In this document: positions 53,751-61,275 of the stretch, in pieces
Layout: every line of letters starts with the position of its first letter
How positions within the stretch are numbered: the first letter of the stretch is position 1
DNA from: Acidimicrobiia bacterium
GTDB lineage: Bacteria > Actinomycetota > Acidimicrobiia > Acidimicrobiales > MedAcidi-G1
DNA: 64,000 nt
Direction of reading: 5' to 3'
Assembly (NCBI GenBank): GCA_012959995.1
Contig: DUCC01000034.1
Location: forward strand, 124,001-188,000
Notes under the pieces: model-generated
Told to the model about the DNA's origin: nothing
What the model saw: only the letters and a program-made list of their open reading frames with translations
Database searches by the model: none
Made by a program: the position numbers and the translations under genes

Positions 53751-54232
53751 TGCCTGCTGGGCATCGGGTAGAAAACCAAAAACCATTACCGCCCGGTGAG
53801 GTGGTGTTGGTTGATGTAGATGGCGTGCTCTCCGATGCCTCGGGCCGTCAGTACCATTTGGATGGCCCAAAAAAGGATTGGCTGAGTTTTTTCGAAGCAT
53901 CAGCTGATGACCCGCCAATTATGGAAGGGGTGCGTTTGGTGGCGCAACTGGCCGCTAAGCACCCAGTGGTTTTGGTAACCGCCCGGCCCGGCCGCTTGGC
54001 CGACCTGACCATAAATTGGATGGAACGCCACGGGGTGTGCTGGGACCTGCTGGCCATGCGCACCGACGGCGACCACGGGGCTTCTTTTGAAGTCAAACGC
54101 CGCGTATTGGCCGGCCTGCGGGCCGACGGCTACCAACCAATATTAGCTATCGACGACGAAGCCAAAAACCTCGTCATGTACCGCTCCGAAGGCGTACCCA
54201 CCGTTTACGTCCACTCCGGCTACTACCAATAA
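53750..54232 (+). CDS. HAD-superfamily phosphatase, polynucleotide-kinase 3'-phosphatase-like
   Basis: A 160-residue HAD protein with motif I VDVDGVLSDA (Asp22, Asp24), motif II/III-like VVLVTARPGR and the late acidic motif ILAIDDEAKN. The layout without a large cap resembles the phosphatase part of phage-type polynucleotide kinases; the substrate is unknown. TAATG coupling to acs. Codon endings shift from G/T in the first half to C/A in the second. Confidence 0.75.
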   Translation: MPAGHRVENQKPLPPGEVVLVDVDGVLSDASGRQYHLDGPKKDWLSFFEASADDPPIMEGVRLVAQLAAKHPVVLVTARPGRLADLTINWMERHGVCWDLLAMRTDGDHGASFEVKRRVLAGLRADGYQPILAIDDEAKNLVMYRSEGVPTVYVHSGYYQ

Positions 54233-54238
54233 CCACCA

Positions 54239-54277
54239 AAGGTGTTTACCTGGGGTCAGACCCGGGGTAAACACCTT
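54239..54277. repeat. 39-bp imperfect palindrome after the HAD gene
   Basis: Arms of 19 bp around a central A at 54258: the outer 12 bp (AAGGTGTTTACC) match perfectly, two mismatches follow, then GGGTC-A-GACCC. It begins 6 bp after a stop codon. It shares the design of the palindrome at 51651-51687 (GGGGAC-A-GTCCCC) with a different outer stem. Confidence 0.75.
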
Positions 54278-54335
54278 GACGGCCGGAAGCGGTGGCTAGG
54301 CCGTACGATGAGAGCAGCAAACGAGGAGAACCGTC

Positions 54336-55217
54336 ATGATCAACACCTTTAAAACCTTTACCCTGCTGGCCCTTTTGGGCGGGCTATTTATTGTGGCCGG
54401 TGCAGCCTTCGGCGGCTCGAGCGGCATGACCATCGGCCTCATCATGGGCGTGGTCATGGTGGGCGGATCCTACTGGTTTAGCGACAAAGTGGCCATCAAA
54501 TCTGCTCGCGCCGTACCGGCCACCGAAGCCGAACACCCCGAGTACTACCAGGTCATGAATGAACTCACCATGGCGGCCAACCTGCCCATGCCCAAGCTTT
54601 ACATCACCCCCAACCCGCAACCCAACGCTTTCGCCACCGGCCGCAACCCCAACCACGCCGCAGTAGCGGTCACCCAAGGCCTGCTCGACCATATGAGTTG
54701 GTACGAAATGCGGGGCATCTTGGCCCATGAACTCAGCCACATTCGCAACCGCGACATCCTCATTGGTTCCATCGCCGCCACGGTCGGTATGGCCATCACC
54801 TTCGGCGCCCGCATGGTCATGTGGGGCGCCATGTTCTCCGGTGGCCGCGGCCGAGACCGTAACCCCTTCGGAGCGATCGCCATGATGATCCTGGCCCCCA
54901 TCGCCGCCGCAGTAATCCAAGCCGCCATCAGCCGCAGCCGCGAATATCAAGCCGACGCCTCAGCGGCCCGCCTTCTCGGCGACGGCGAGCCTCTGGCCCA
55001 AGCTTTAGAAAAATTAGAGTACGCCGCCCAACGAGTGCCCTCCGGAATCGACCCCAACCAAGCCAGCGCATACATCATTGACCCGCTCAAAATGCAAGCC
55101 CGAGGCGGAGGAGGGCGAAAGTTCTTCTCAACCCACCCCTCGACCGAAGACCGGGTAAAGCGTTTACGCAACCAATCTTGGAGCGGCGAAATTATCACCG
55201 GCGGCCCAATTTCTTAA
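54336..55217 (+). CDS. htpX: Zinc metalloprotease HtpX
   Basis: A 293-residue M48B membrane protease with two N-terminal spans, [20 protein letters not shown], the zinc motif HELSH (131-135) and the third ligand Glu in [10 protein letters not shown]. It degrades misfolded membrane proteins. GAGGAG lies 6 nt before the ATG, and a -10-like TACGAT is at 54304-54309 without a well-placed -35. Confidence 0.93.
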   Translation: MINTFKTFTLLALLGGLFIVAGAAFGGSSGMTIGLIMGVVMVGGSYWFSDKVAIKSARAVPATEAEHPEYYQVMNELTMAANLPMPKLYITPNPQPNAFATGRNPNHAAVAVTQGLLDHMSWYEMRGILAHELSHIRNRDILIGSIAATVGMAITFGARMVMWGAMFSGGRGRDRNPFGAIAMMILAPIAAAVIQAAISRSREYQADASAARLLGDGEPLAQALEKLEYAAQRVPSGIDPNQASAYIIDPLKMQARGGGGRKFFSTHPSTEDRVKRLRNQSWSGEIITGGPIS

Positions 55218-55239
55218 ACTGCCGTCAAGGCAAGCAGCG

Positions 55240-55728
55240 TTAATCTCGAAAATTGATGAACTGCAAAGGCAAATCAATGGAGGATTCTTTTAACCCGGCA
55301 ATGACCTCTTGCAAAGTGTCACGCTTTTTGCCAGTCACCCGAACCTGGTCGCCCTGCGTCTGCGACTGAATACCCTTAACCCCAAAATCTTTAATCGCTT
55401 TATTAATGGTACGGGCGTGATCACTGCTGATACCCGCTTGCAAAGTAGCGGTCTGGCGAGCTCGCATACCGCTGGCCTCTTCCACCTGGCCCCAATCCAA
55501 AGACTTCAACGAAACCTTACGCTTCACCAGTTTTTCTTCTAAGACCACTACCAAAGCGACCAAACGGTCTTCCGAAGCGGACTCCAGTTTGATAAAACCG
55601 TCCCCCAACTCGACCACCGAATCGGTGCCCTTAAAGTCAAAACGATTCCGGATTTCCCGGTCGGCTTGGTCCACCGCGTTACGGACCTCTTGCATATCAA
55701 TTTCGGATACAACATCAAAAGAAGGCAT
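55240..55728 (-). CDS. YajQ family protein (UPF0234), nucleotide-binding
   Basis: A 162-residue YajQ: FDVVSEIDMQEVRNAVDQADREI, RFDFKGTD at the N-terminus, VRVTGKKRDTLQEVI near the C-terminus. Family members bind tRNA, GTP or, in Xanthomonas, cyclic di-GMP; the role here is unknown. TAAAGT (55735-55740 on the minus strand) ends 6 nt before the ATG and there is no Shine-Dalgarno, so the mRNA is probably leaderless. Confidence 0.92.
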   Translation of the reverse strand: MPSFDVVSEIDMQEVRNAVDQADREIRNRFDFKGTDSVVELGDGFIKLESASEDRLVALVVVLEEKLVKRKVSLKSLDWGQVEEASGMRARQTATLQAGISSDHARTINKAIKDFGVKGIQSQTQGDQVRVTGKKRDTLQEVIAGLKESSIDLPLQFINFRD

Positions 55729-55734
55729 AACTGC

Positions 55735-55740
55735 ACTTTA
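55735..55740 (-). promoter_or_regulatory. Leaderless -10 box for the yajQ-type gene
   Basis: Read on the minus strand, TAAAGT is followed by GCAGTT and then ATG, so transcription should start at the codon. No -35 match is evident. Confidence 0.5.
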
Positions 55741-55785
55741 GCGGTGGTCGGCTGCCATGCCCCCGCTATCCTTCGCCTCTGCAAT

Positions 55786-55871
55786 GGGTCGGTGCCCGAG
55801 TGGCCAAAGGGAACGGGCTGTAAACCCGTCGGCGTTAGCCTACGAAGGTTCAAATCCTTCTCGGCCCACCA
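55786..55871 (+). tRNA. tRNA-Tyr (GUA)
   Basis: Acceptor GGGTCGG pairs with TCGGCCC; anticodon stem ACGGG/CCCGT encloses CTGTAAA with anticodon GTA at 55820-55822; there is a long class II variable arm; the T arm is GAAGG-TTCAAAT-CCTTC. Discriminator A and an encoded CCA end at 55871. Confidence 0.95.
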
Positions 55872-55880
55872 GCAAAGTTA

Positions 55881-55906
55881 GACGGGTCCGCTCCGGCGGG
55901 CCCGTC
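55881..55906. terminator. Hairpin terminator between tRNA-Tyr and the GNAT gene
   Basis: GACGGGTCCGC and GCGGGCCCGTC form an 11-bp stem (one G-U pair) with a TCCG tetraloop, followed on the plus strand by AACTATTTT. It sits between two converging transcripts and overlaps the stop codon of the minus-strand gene, so it may end both. Confidence 0.7.
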
Positions 55907-56441
55907 AACTATTTTCTGGCCCAGTTGGTGGATTGCTTTGCGCCGGCAACAAATTTTGCATCACCACCACATCGTGCCAACGCCCAAATTTGCGCCCCAC
56001 CTCACGCTCTACCCCCACCGAAACAAACCCGCATTTCTCATGCAAAGCAATGCTGGCTGCATTGCCGCCACCGATGCGCGCCATGACCACATGAAAGCCA
56101 CTTTGCTGGGCCACCGCTAAAAGTTCACACAAAAGACGAAAAGCCACCCCACGGCACCGCTGGTCATTTGCCACATAAACCGAGTTCTCTATCGTGGATC
56201 GATAAGCAGCTCGCTCCTTATAAGGCGACAACGAAGCAAACCCCACCAGGCAATTATTTCTCTCGGCGACCAACACACTAAAAGCCCCCGACCGCTCCTG
56301 AAGCCAAGCAACCTGCTGTTCAGCAGTACGTTCCACCAAATCAAAAGAGGCCGTAGAGGTCGCAACCTCATGGTTATAAATAGCGCGAATCGCCTCAGCA
56401 TCGGCCAAAGAAGCCAACCGGGTTGTCACCAATGAGTCCAT
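55905..56441 (-). CDS. GNAT-family N-acetyltransferase (phosphinothricin acetyltransferase-like)
   Basis: A 178-residue GNAT protein: AEAIRAIYNHEVATSTASFDLVERT at the start, LVGFASLSPYKERAAYRSTIENSVYV, the acetyl-CoA loop QRCRGVAFRLLCELL (degenerate Q-x-x-G-x-A), NAASIALHEKCGFVSVGVEREVGRKFGRWHDVVVMQ at the end. It fits the PAT/Bar group that acetylates small amines. ATG 56441 is preceded by TAACCT with an 8-nt gap and no Shine-Dalgarno; TTG 56462 is an alternative. Confidence 0.85.
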   Translation of the reverse strand: MDSLVTTRLASLADAEAIRAIYNHEVATSTASFDLVERTAEQQVAWLQERSGAFSVLVAERNNCLVGFASLSPYKERAAYRSTIENSVYVANDQRCRGVAFRLLCELLAVAQQSGFHVVMARIGGGNAASIALHEKCGFVSVGVEREVGRKFGRWHDVVVMQNLLPAQSNPPTGPENS

Positions 56442-56543
56442 AAGCCAAAAGGTTAGCCACAAAATACCTCAGAGATCACCCTTTAAGGGGTTGGCGAACG
56501 CCCACTTACCGTGGCATCCTTTGAAGCGATCAAATATGGTCTA

Positions 56544-56616
56544 GCTCCCTTAGCTCAGACGGCAGAGCGTCTCCATGGTAAGGAGAAGGTCGACAGTTCG
56601 ATTCTGTCAGGGAGCT
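56544..56616 (+). tRNA. tRNA-Thr (GGU)
   Basis: Acceptor GCTCCCT/AGGGAGC, D arm AGCTCAGACGGCAGAGC, anticodon stem TCTCC/GGAGA with loop ATGGTAA (anticodon GGT), T arm GACAG-TTCGATT-CTGTC. CCA is not encoded. Confidence 0.95.
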
Positions 56617-56620
56617 CGCT

Positions 56621-56694
56621 GGCGACGTAGCTCAGCTGGTGAGAGCGCCCGACTCATAATCGGGAGGTCGACAGTTCAAATCTGTCCGTCGCTA
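56621..56694 (+). tRNA. tRNA-Met (CAU), elongator type
   Basis: Acceptor GGCGACG/CGTCGCT (closing G-U), anticodon stem CCCGA/TCGGG around CTCATAA, T arm GACAG-TTCAAAT-CTGTC. The closed first pair and the tRNA-Thr/rpmG context indicate the elongator rather than the initiator. It starts 4 bp after tRNA-Thr. Confidence 0.93.
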
Positions 56695-56724
56695 CTAAAA
56701 AAAACTAAACACAAAGAGGCCCCC

Positions 56725-56886
56725 ATGGCATCAGATAAACGAGTTCAGGTCACTCTGGAATGTCAAGAGTGCAAACGCCGGAACTACATAACCACAAAAT
56801 CCAAAGTTAACAGCCGTGAACGCATCGAGATAAAGAAATTCTGCCGTTGGTGTCGCAGCCACGTTCCCCATAAAGAGACCCGCTGA
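56725..56886 (+). CDS. rpmG: 50S ribosomal protein L33
   Basis: A 53-residue L33 with zinc-ribbon cysteines Cys13, Cys16, Cys40 and Cys43 (CQEC, CRWC) and the C-terminal HVPHKETR. ATG 56725 follows GAGG. The Cys-bearing form is the zinc-dependent (C+) type. Confidence 0.95.
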   Translation: MASDKRVQVTLECQECKRRNYITTKSKVNSRERIEIKKFCRWCRSHVPHKETR

Positions 56887-56979
56887 TCAAATAAATCAGC
56901 GATCTCCCACCGGGAGCATCGTGAAGGGCTGGTAACCTGCGCAGCAGACCTGCCCTTCGACTCCGACACTGAGTCGGAG
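56881..56979 (+). ncRNA. Array of four stem-loops between rpmG and tRNA-Trp (function unknown)
   Basis: Four hairpins follow each other: CGCTGAT/ATCAGCG (56881-56901, starting in the rpmG stop), CTCCC/GGGAG (56904-56916), GAAGGGC/GCCCTTC (56923-56958) and CTCCGAC/GTCGGAG (56961-56979). tRNA-Trp starts at 56990. They could be terminator, tRNA 5'-processing signals or a small RNA; none has a clear T-tract. Confidence 0.4.
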
Positions 56980-56989
56980 GAACGGACAC

Positions 56990-57062
56990 AGGGCAGTGGC
57001 TCAATTGGTAGAGCATCGGTCTCCAAAACCGACGGTTGGGGGTTCGAGTCCCTCCTGCCCTG
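56990..57062 (+). tRNA. tRNA-Trp (CCA)
   Basis: Acceptor AGGGCAG/CTGCCCT with G discriminator, anticodon stem TCGGT/ACCGA around CTCCAAA (anticodon CCA), T arm GGGGG-TTCGAGT-CCCTC. CCA end not encoded. It lies 71 bp ahead of secE, as in other actinobacteria. Confidence 0.95.
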
Positions 57063-57133
57063 CAAGTGCGCGACGCGCAAATCGCCCTTATCCTTAACCT
57101 GACCGCAAATATCAACCCGAGGCTTATTAACCC

Positions 57134-57430
57134 ATGTCAATGAACCGTGAGCAAAAACGCATGCTCCAGCGCCAAGGTGAAGTAGACGCGGAAGGCGAAC
57201 CAGTACGCGAACGCCGCCAACCGCAGCAACGCTCCACCGAAGAACGAACAGGATTTCGCCAATTCGTTCGTGAAATTCGTGCCGAACTACGTAAAGTAGC
57301 TTGGCCTTCACGGTCCGAAACCACCAACTACGCTGTGGTGGTCATTATCACCATTGTGGTTATGACTGCCCTTATTGCCGGTCTCGACTGGTTCTTTTCC
57401 AACTCCATACTCGAATTGTTTGACGTCTGA
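57134..57430 (+). CDS. secE: Preprotein translocase subunit SecE
   Basis: A 98-residue SecE: a hydrophilic basic N-terminus, the amphipathic FRQFVREIRAELRKVAWPSRSET helix and one membrane span (about 65-86). It stabilises SecY in the inner membrane. It overlaps nusG by one base (TGATG). Confidence 0.95.
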   Translation: MSMNREQKRMLQRQGEVDAEGEPVRERRQPQQRSTEERTGFRQFVREIRAELRKVAWPSRSETTNYAVVVIITIVVMTALIAGLDWFFSNSILELFDV

Positions 57431-58251
57431 TGAACACACCACAAGAAATCGAAACCACCCTCGAAGAAGCCGCGGCTGACCCGGTCGTCGACGCAGCAGA
57501 ACTGTTGCCCACCGGCACCGTTGAACCTGCTCCGGTAGAAATCGACCCCGCCGACCTGGCCCCCGAAGAAGCAGCCGAGTTGCTGCCCACCGGCACGGTC
57601 ACCGAAGAAGCAGTGGTGGAAGAACCAGCCCCAGAAGAAATCGTGGACGGCTTGGTCTACGACAAACCCGAAGGCGAAGAAACCGCTCCCAAGGCGCAAA
57701 GCCCTTACGACCTGTCGGGGCGTTGGTACGTGATCCACACCCAGTCCGGCTACGAAAACAAAGTACGCAAAAACCTTGAAGCACGTATCGCTTCCATGAA
57801 CCTCGAAGAATCCATCTTGGACATCGTTATCCCTATGGAAGACGTGGTCGAGTTTCGCAACGGAAAAAAAGTAACCGTTTCTAAAAAAATGTTCCCCGGC
57901 TATCTGCTGGTTCGCTGCTGGTTGAACGACCAAAGCTGGAATGCCATTCGAGAAACCCCAGGAATCGTCAACTTCGTGGGCGCCGCCGGAAAGCCCTCTT
58001 CGCTGAAGCGAAAAGAAGTAGAAGCCTTTCTCTGGAGCGACGACGTCTCATCCGATGCTCCAAAAAAGGTTCGAGCCAAACTGGGCTTCGGTATTGGAGA
58101 AACTGTTCGCGTCAAGGGCGGCCCGTTTGCCGACTTCTCTGGCGAAGTTATCGAAATCAACGAAGAGCAACTTAAAGTCAAAGTGGTGGTCGATATCTTC
58201 GGCCGTGAAACCCCGGTTGAACTTGGGTTCTCTCAGGTAGCGCAACTCTGA
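57430..58251 (+). CDS. nusG: Transcription antitermination factor NusG
   Basis: A 273-residue NusG. The NGN domain starts at RWYVIHTQSGYENKVRKNLE (about residue 97) and includes KMFPGYLLVRC; the KOW domain has GETVRVKGGPFADFSGEV. An acidic extension of about 95 residues precedes the core and contains the 9-residue unit AELLPTGTV twice (23-31 and 49-57). E. coli NusG is 181 residues; N-terminal extensions are common in actinobacteria. Confidence 0.95.
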   Translation: MNTPQEIETTLEEAAADPVVDAAELLPTGTVEPAPVEIDPADLAPEEAAELLPTGTVTEEAVVEEPAPEEIVDGLVYDKPEGEETAPKAQSPYDLSGRWYVIHTQSGYENKVRKNLEARIASMNLEESILDIVIPMEDVVEFRNGKKVTVSKKMFPGYLLVRCWLNDQSWNAIRETPGIVNFVGAAGKPSSLKRKEVEAFLWSDDVSSDAPKKVRAKLGFGIGETVRVKGGPFADFSGEVIEINEEQLKVKVVVDIFGRETPVELGFSQVAQL

Positions 58252-58260
58252 TCACCGAAA

Positions 58261-58319
58261 GCAGGTGGCAAACCGCTCACCTGCCTCCATACTTGACCGT
58301 TCACAATTACTGAGCGGTT
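58261..58319 (+). promoter_or_regulatory. Attenuator-like leader with mutually exclusive hairpins before rplK
   Basis: GCAGGTG (58261-58267) pairs with CACCTGC (58278-58284). AACCGCTCA (58271-58279) pairs perfectly with TGAGCGGTT (58311-58319), which is followed by TT. The two pairings share bases 58278-58279 and the second also uses the loop of the first, so they are alternatives. The second hairpin with its T-run looks like a terminator. TTGACC at 58293 is a possible -35 without a good -10. Confidence 0.5.
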
Positions 58320-58352
58320 TTACCCTCAGTCCCGAAAGACGAGTTTTAAATC

Positions 58353-58778
58353 ATGGCCAAGAAAAAAGTAATGGCAATTGTAAAAATCCAGATCCCTGCA
58401 GGGCAAGCCACTCCGGCTCCGCCCGTTGGTACCGCCTTGGGTCCCCATGGTGTGGCCATCATGGACTTCTGCAAGGACTACAACGCCAAAACCGAAGACA
58501 AGCGCGGACAAATCATTCCCGTAGAAATCAGCATCTACGAAGACCGCTCCTTCACCTTCGTCACCAAAACCCCACCCACCTCGTTTTTGGTGCGTCAAGC
58601 AGCAGGCCTTGAAAAAGCATCACAAAACCCAGGCCGAGAAGAAGCAGGCACCATCACTTGGGCTCAAGTTGAAGAAATCGCTCAAACCAAAATGCCTGAC
58701 CTCAACGCCATCGACCTTGAAGGCGCCCGTCAGCAAGTTGCCGGCACCGCACGCTCCATGGGCATCGCCGTCGCTTAA
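58353..58778 (+). CDS. rplK: 50S ribosomal protein L11
   Basis: A 141-residue L11: [37 protein letters not shown], then [17 protein letters not shown] and [25 protein letters not shown]. It forms the GTPase-associated stalk base. The ribosome site is weak (GACGAG about 12 nt upstream). Confidence 0.97.
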   Translation: MAKKKVMAIVKIQIPAGQATPAPPVGTALGPHGVAIMDFCKDYNAKTEDKRGQIIPVEISIYEDRSFTFVTKTPPTSFLVRQAAGLEKASQNPGREEAGTITWAQVEEIAQTKMPDLNAIDLEGARQQVAGTARSMGIAVA

Positions 58779-58880
58779 CCAAATCTAAAACTCCGCCGCA
58801 AACATGCGGTTTACGTGTGGGGATCACCTCGCCCCATCGAAGGCAACGGAACACTGAGGAAGCCAGGAGGAATTGGCGCA

Positions 58881-59576
58881 ATGAGTAAATATGGAAAACG
58901 TTATGACGATGCAGCGGCCCGTGTTGACCCGCATCAACAATATGCAGGTACCGAAGCCCTAGAGCTGGTTCGTACCCTCGCCGCAGCAAAGTTTGATGAA
59001 AGCATCGACCTGGTAGTGCGCCTCGGTGTGGACCCCCGCAAAGCCGAAGAAATGGTACGGGGTACCGTCACCTTGCCTTCGGGTACCGGCAAAGACGTAA
59101 AGGTCGCAGTATTCGCTCAAGGCGAAGCAGCCACCGCCGCACAAGAAGCAGGCGCCGATTACGTAGGTGGCGACGACCTGGCCGCCGAAGTAGAAGGCGG
59201 CATGCTGGACTTCGACGTAGCCATCGCCACCCCCGACATGATGCCCACCGTTGGGCGTCTCGGCCGTGCCCTTGGCCCCCGTGGCCTCATGCCCAACCCC
59301 AAATCAGGCACCGTTACCGCCGACCCCGCCAAAGCAGTGAAAGACTTCAAAGGCGGCAAAGTGGAGTTCCGCACCGACCGTCACGCCAACGTGCAAGTAC
59401 CAGTAGGTAAAGCATCCTTTGAAACCCCGGCCCTGGTAGCCAACCTCGCTGCGGTCATCGAAGAACTGGAACGGTTAAAACCATCGTCCGCTAAAGGCCG
59501 TTACCTACGCAAAGTTTCGCTTTCCTCCACCATAGGCCCCGGCGTCAGCGTCGACCCATCACGAGTCAGCGAATAA
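58881..59576 (+). CDS. rplA: 50S ribosomal protein L1
   Basis: A 231-residue L1 with [57 protein letters not shown] and [24 protein letters not shown] 58881 has AGGAGG about 9 nt upstream; the frame from 58815 includes the leader and is not used. Confidence 0.97.
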   Translation: MSKYGKRYDDAAARVDPHQQYAGTEALELVRTLAAAKFDESIDLVVRLGVDPRKAEEMVRGTVTLPSGTGKDVKVAVFAQGEAATAAQEAGADYVGGDDLAAEVEGGMLDFDVAIATPDMMPTVGRLGRALGPRGLMPNPKSGTVTADPAKAVKDFKGGKVEFRTDRHANVQVPVGKASFETPALVANLAAVIEELERLKPSSAKGRYLRKVSLSSTIGPGVSVDPSRVSE

Positions 59577-59812
59577 CAAACCGGGCATAAGGTGGCGGTC
59601 GGCAAAGACCCCGCTAGCCTGCCCAAGACAATCGAATAACTCACCGCAGACCTCAGGGTTGTCGCGAGACAGAACAAAAGCACCTCGGTGTTTTTGCCCG
59701 AGCAGGAGAGCCTCAGGCCCCAACTGGCTTTTCGCCAGCCGCTGGTCCTCGGTGAGCAACCAAGGCTATAAAGCCGCAACCGAGAAGAAGAAATCTGAGG
59801 AGGTGAGTGAGC
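59577..59812 (+). promoter_or_regulatory. rplJ leader (L10 leader-type regulatory RNA)
   Basis: This 236-nt gap before rplJ is highly structured. The clearest element is a 10-bp stem CAAAAGCACC/GGTGTTTTTG (59675-59696); CTGGC/GCCAG with a TTTTC loop lies near 59725-59740. In many bacteria L10 binds its own leader here to repress rplJL; position and length fit, but I matched no covariance model. AGGAGG at 59797-59802 serves ATG 59813. Confidence 0.6.
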
Positions 59813-60541
59813 ATGAGTGATGTCCGCACCAAAAAAGTAGCCATCGTTGAAGAAGTCCGTAACAAGATTTCCGCTACCGAAGCAGTCATACTGACCGATT
59901 ATCGCGGTCTTAACGTGCCCGCCATGGCTGAACTGCGCAAAGTACTGCGTGAAGTTGGTGGCGAATACAAGATTTACAAAAACACTTTGGTCCGTTTAGC
60001 GGCCAAAGAACTTGACCTAGAAATTGAAGACCTGTTGGTAGGCCCAACCGCTCTTGCTTTCGTCACCGAAAAAGCCGACGGAAGCAACGGCGACGCCGCC
60101 GCTTTAGCTAAAGCCTTAAAAGAGTTTGCCACAAACCATGACGCCATGGTTATCAAAGGCGGCTTATTAGATGGCGAACTGCTGAGCACCGAACAAATCG
60201 CTGCCCTGGCTAAATTGCCTACCCGCGAAGTATTGCTGGCCCAATTGGCAGGCGCCATGGCTGCCCCTATGCAGCAATTCGCTGGCCTACTCAACGCTCT
60301 TCCCCAAAACCTTGCTTACGCCCTCAAGGCGCTTATCGAACAAGGCGGGGGAAACACTTCCGAAGCAGAAGCCATCGAGGCTCCTGTGGAAGATGCCGAG
60401 GCAACCGCAGATGCGGAACCAGCCGAAGCGACCGAAGCAGAAGCCACCGAGGCTTCTGTTGACGAGGTAGCAGCCGAAGAGGCCGCGCCTGAAACGGATC
60501 AAACCGAAGAGGCTGCGGCCGAAGAAACCGAGGAGGGCTAA
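59813..60541 (+). CDS. rplJ: 50S ribosomal protein L10
   Basis: A 242-residue L10: [55 protein letters not shown]. After the L7/L12-binding helix (about residue 180) comes an acidic tail of some 60 residues made of Ala/Glu/Thr/Asp ([20 protein letters not shown]). Standard L10 is about 165-175 residues. ATG 59813 is 10 nt after AGGAGG; GTG 59807 is too close. Confidence 0.95.
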   Translation: MSDVRTKKVAIVEEVRNKISATEAVILTDYRGLNVPAMAELRKVLREVGGEYKIYKNTLVRLAAKELDLEIEDLLVGPTALAFVTEKADGSNGDAAALAKALKEFATNHDAMVIKGGLLDGELLSTEQIAALAKLPTREVLLAQLAGAMAAPMQQFAGLLNALPQNLAYALKALIEQGGGNTSEAEAIEAPVEDAEATADAEPAEATEAEATEASVDEVAAEEAAPETDQTEEAAAEETEEG

Positions 60542-60543
60542 TT

Positions 60544-60927
60544 ATGGCCACGAAAGAAGAAGTACTGGACGCCATCGCTGAGATGACCGTTCTTGAATTA
60601 AGCGAACTGTTGAGCGACTTTGAAGAGAAGTTCGGCGTAACCGCTGCTGCACCAGCAGCTGCTGTAGCAGCAGCTCCTGCGGGCGGCGGCGATGATGCCG
60701 GCGATGCTGAAGAGCAAGACTCTTTCGACGTTGTGTTGACAGGCTCAGGCGACAAAAAAATTCAGGTCATCAAAGAGGTTCGGGCATTGACCAACCTTGG
60801 CTTGAAAGACGCCAAAGAATTAGTAGACGGTGCCCCCAACAACGTGTTGGAAGGCGCTTCTAAAGAAGACGCAGAAAAAGCCAAAGAGTCCCTTGAGGCT
60901 GCTGGCGCTTCTGTAGAACTGAAGTAA
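60544..60927 (+). CDS. rplL: 50S ribosomal protein L7/L12
   Basis: A 127-residue L7/L12: N-terminal dimer domain [19 protein letters not shown], an Ala/Gly hinge, and the C-terminal factor-binding domain [27 protein letters not shown]. It begins 2 bp after rplJ. Confidence 0.97.
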   Translation: MATKEEVLDAIAEMTVLELSELLSDFEEKFGVTAAAPAAAVAAAPAGGGDDAGDAEEQDSFDVVLTGSGDKKIQVIKEVRALTNLGLKDAKELVDGAPNNVLEGASKEDAEKAKESLEAAGASVELK

Positions 60928-60932
60928 CACCA

Positions 60933-60948
60933 ACCGCCTTCGGGCGGT
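60933..60948 (+). terminator. UUCG-capped hairpin after rplL
   Basis: ACCGCC-TTCG-GGCGGT: six GC-rich pairs closed by a TTCG tetraloop, 5 bp after the rplL stop. No T-tract; with the larger hairpin that follows it probably attenuates or stabilises the rplJL mRNA. Confidence 0.55.
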
Positions 60949-60950
60949 CG

Positions 60951-60992
60951 GTAAGAGCCCCGGTTCCCCGTTGTGGGGGCCGGGGCCCTTAC
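60951..60992 (+). terminator. Long GC hairpin between rplL and rpoB
   Basis: GTAAG/CTTAC, GCCCCGG/CCGGGGC and CCCC/GGGG stack into an almost continuous 16-bp stem with a GTTGT loop. As in other bacteria it may partly terminate transcription or be an RNase III cleavage site that lets rpoB be expressed at a lower level. Confidence 0.65.
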
Positions 60993-61064
60993 GCGTCTCG
61001 ACGCTTTTTGCTTAAATATTATTGAAGCAACGAAAGCGTATTTGGCAAATATTGGCGAGGGTTC

Positions 61065-61094
61065 TTGACCTGCCTACGGTTTTGCGCGTACTCT
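61065..61094 (+). promoter_or_regulatory. rpoB promoter
   Basis: TTGACC (61065-61070) and TACTCT (61089-61094) with an 18-bp spacer match the actinobacterial housekeeping promoter. It would give a leader of about 175 nt to rpoB. Confidence 0.6.
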
Positions 61095-61275
61095 GCGCGT
61101 AAGGGATCCCCGGAAATGTTCTAAAGCATCTCCTCTAGGGGTTGCGGAGCCCTGCGCGATCAGACTAGGATCACTCTTTGCTGTGACTACCCTTGTGCCC
61201 AAAGCCAAAATGGCCTTGTTTTACTTGAGTACCACAGTTGTCCCTCATCCCTCTGCCCTGGCCAGGAGTCTTTAG

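Larger units (their letters stand above)
60928..61275 (+). promoter_or_regulatory. 348-bp rplL-rpoB intergenic region
   Basis: No gene is seen here. In order it holds two hairpins (60933-60948 and 60951-60992), an AT-richer stretch, a promoter at 61065-61094 and about 180 nt of leader before rpoB, ending in AGGAG 10 nt before GTG 61276. A direct repeat TGCGCGTA (61084 and 61094) overlaps the -10 box. Confidence 0.6.

Noticed and set aside
54276-54309. TTGACG ... TACGAT as a promoter for htpX
   Set aside because: The spacer is 22 bp, too long; TTGACG overlaps the end of the palindrome. Only the -10 remains plausible.
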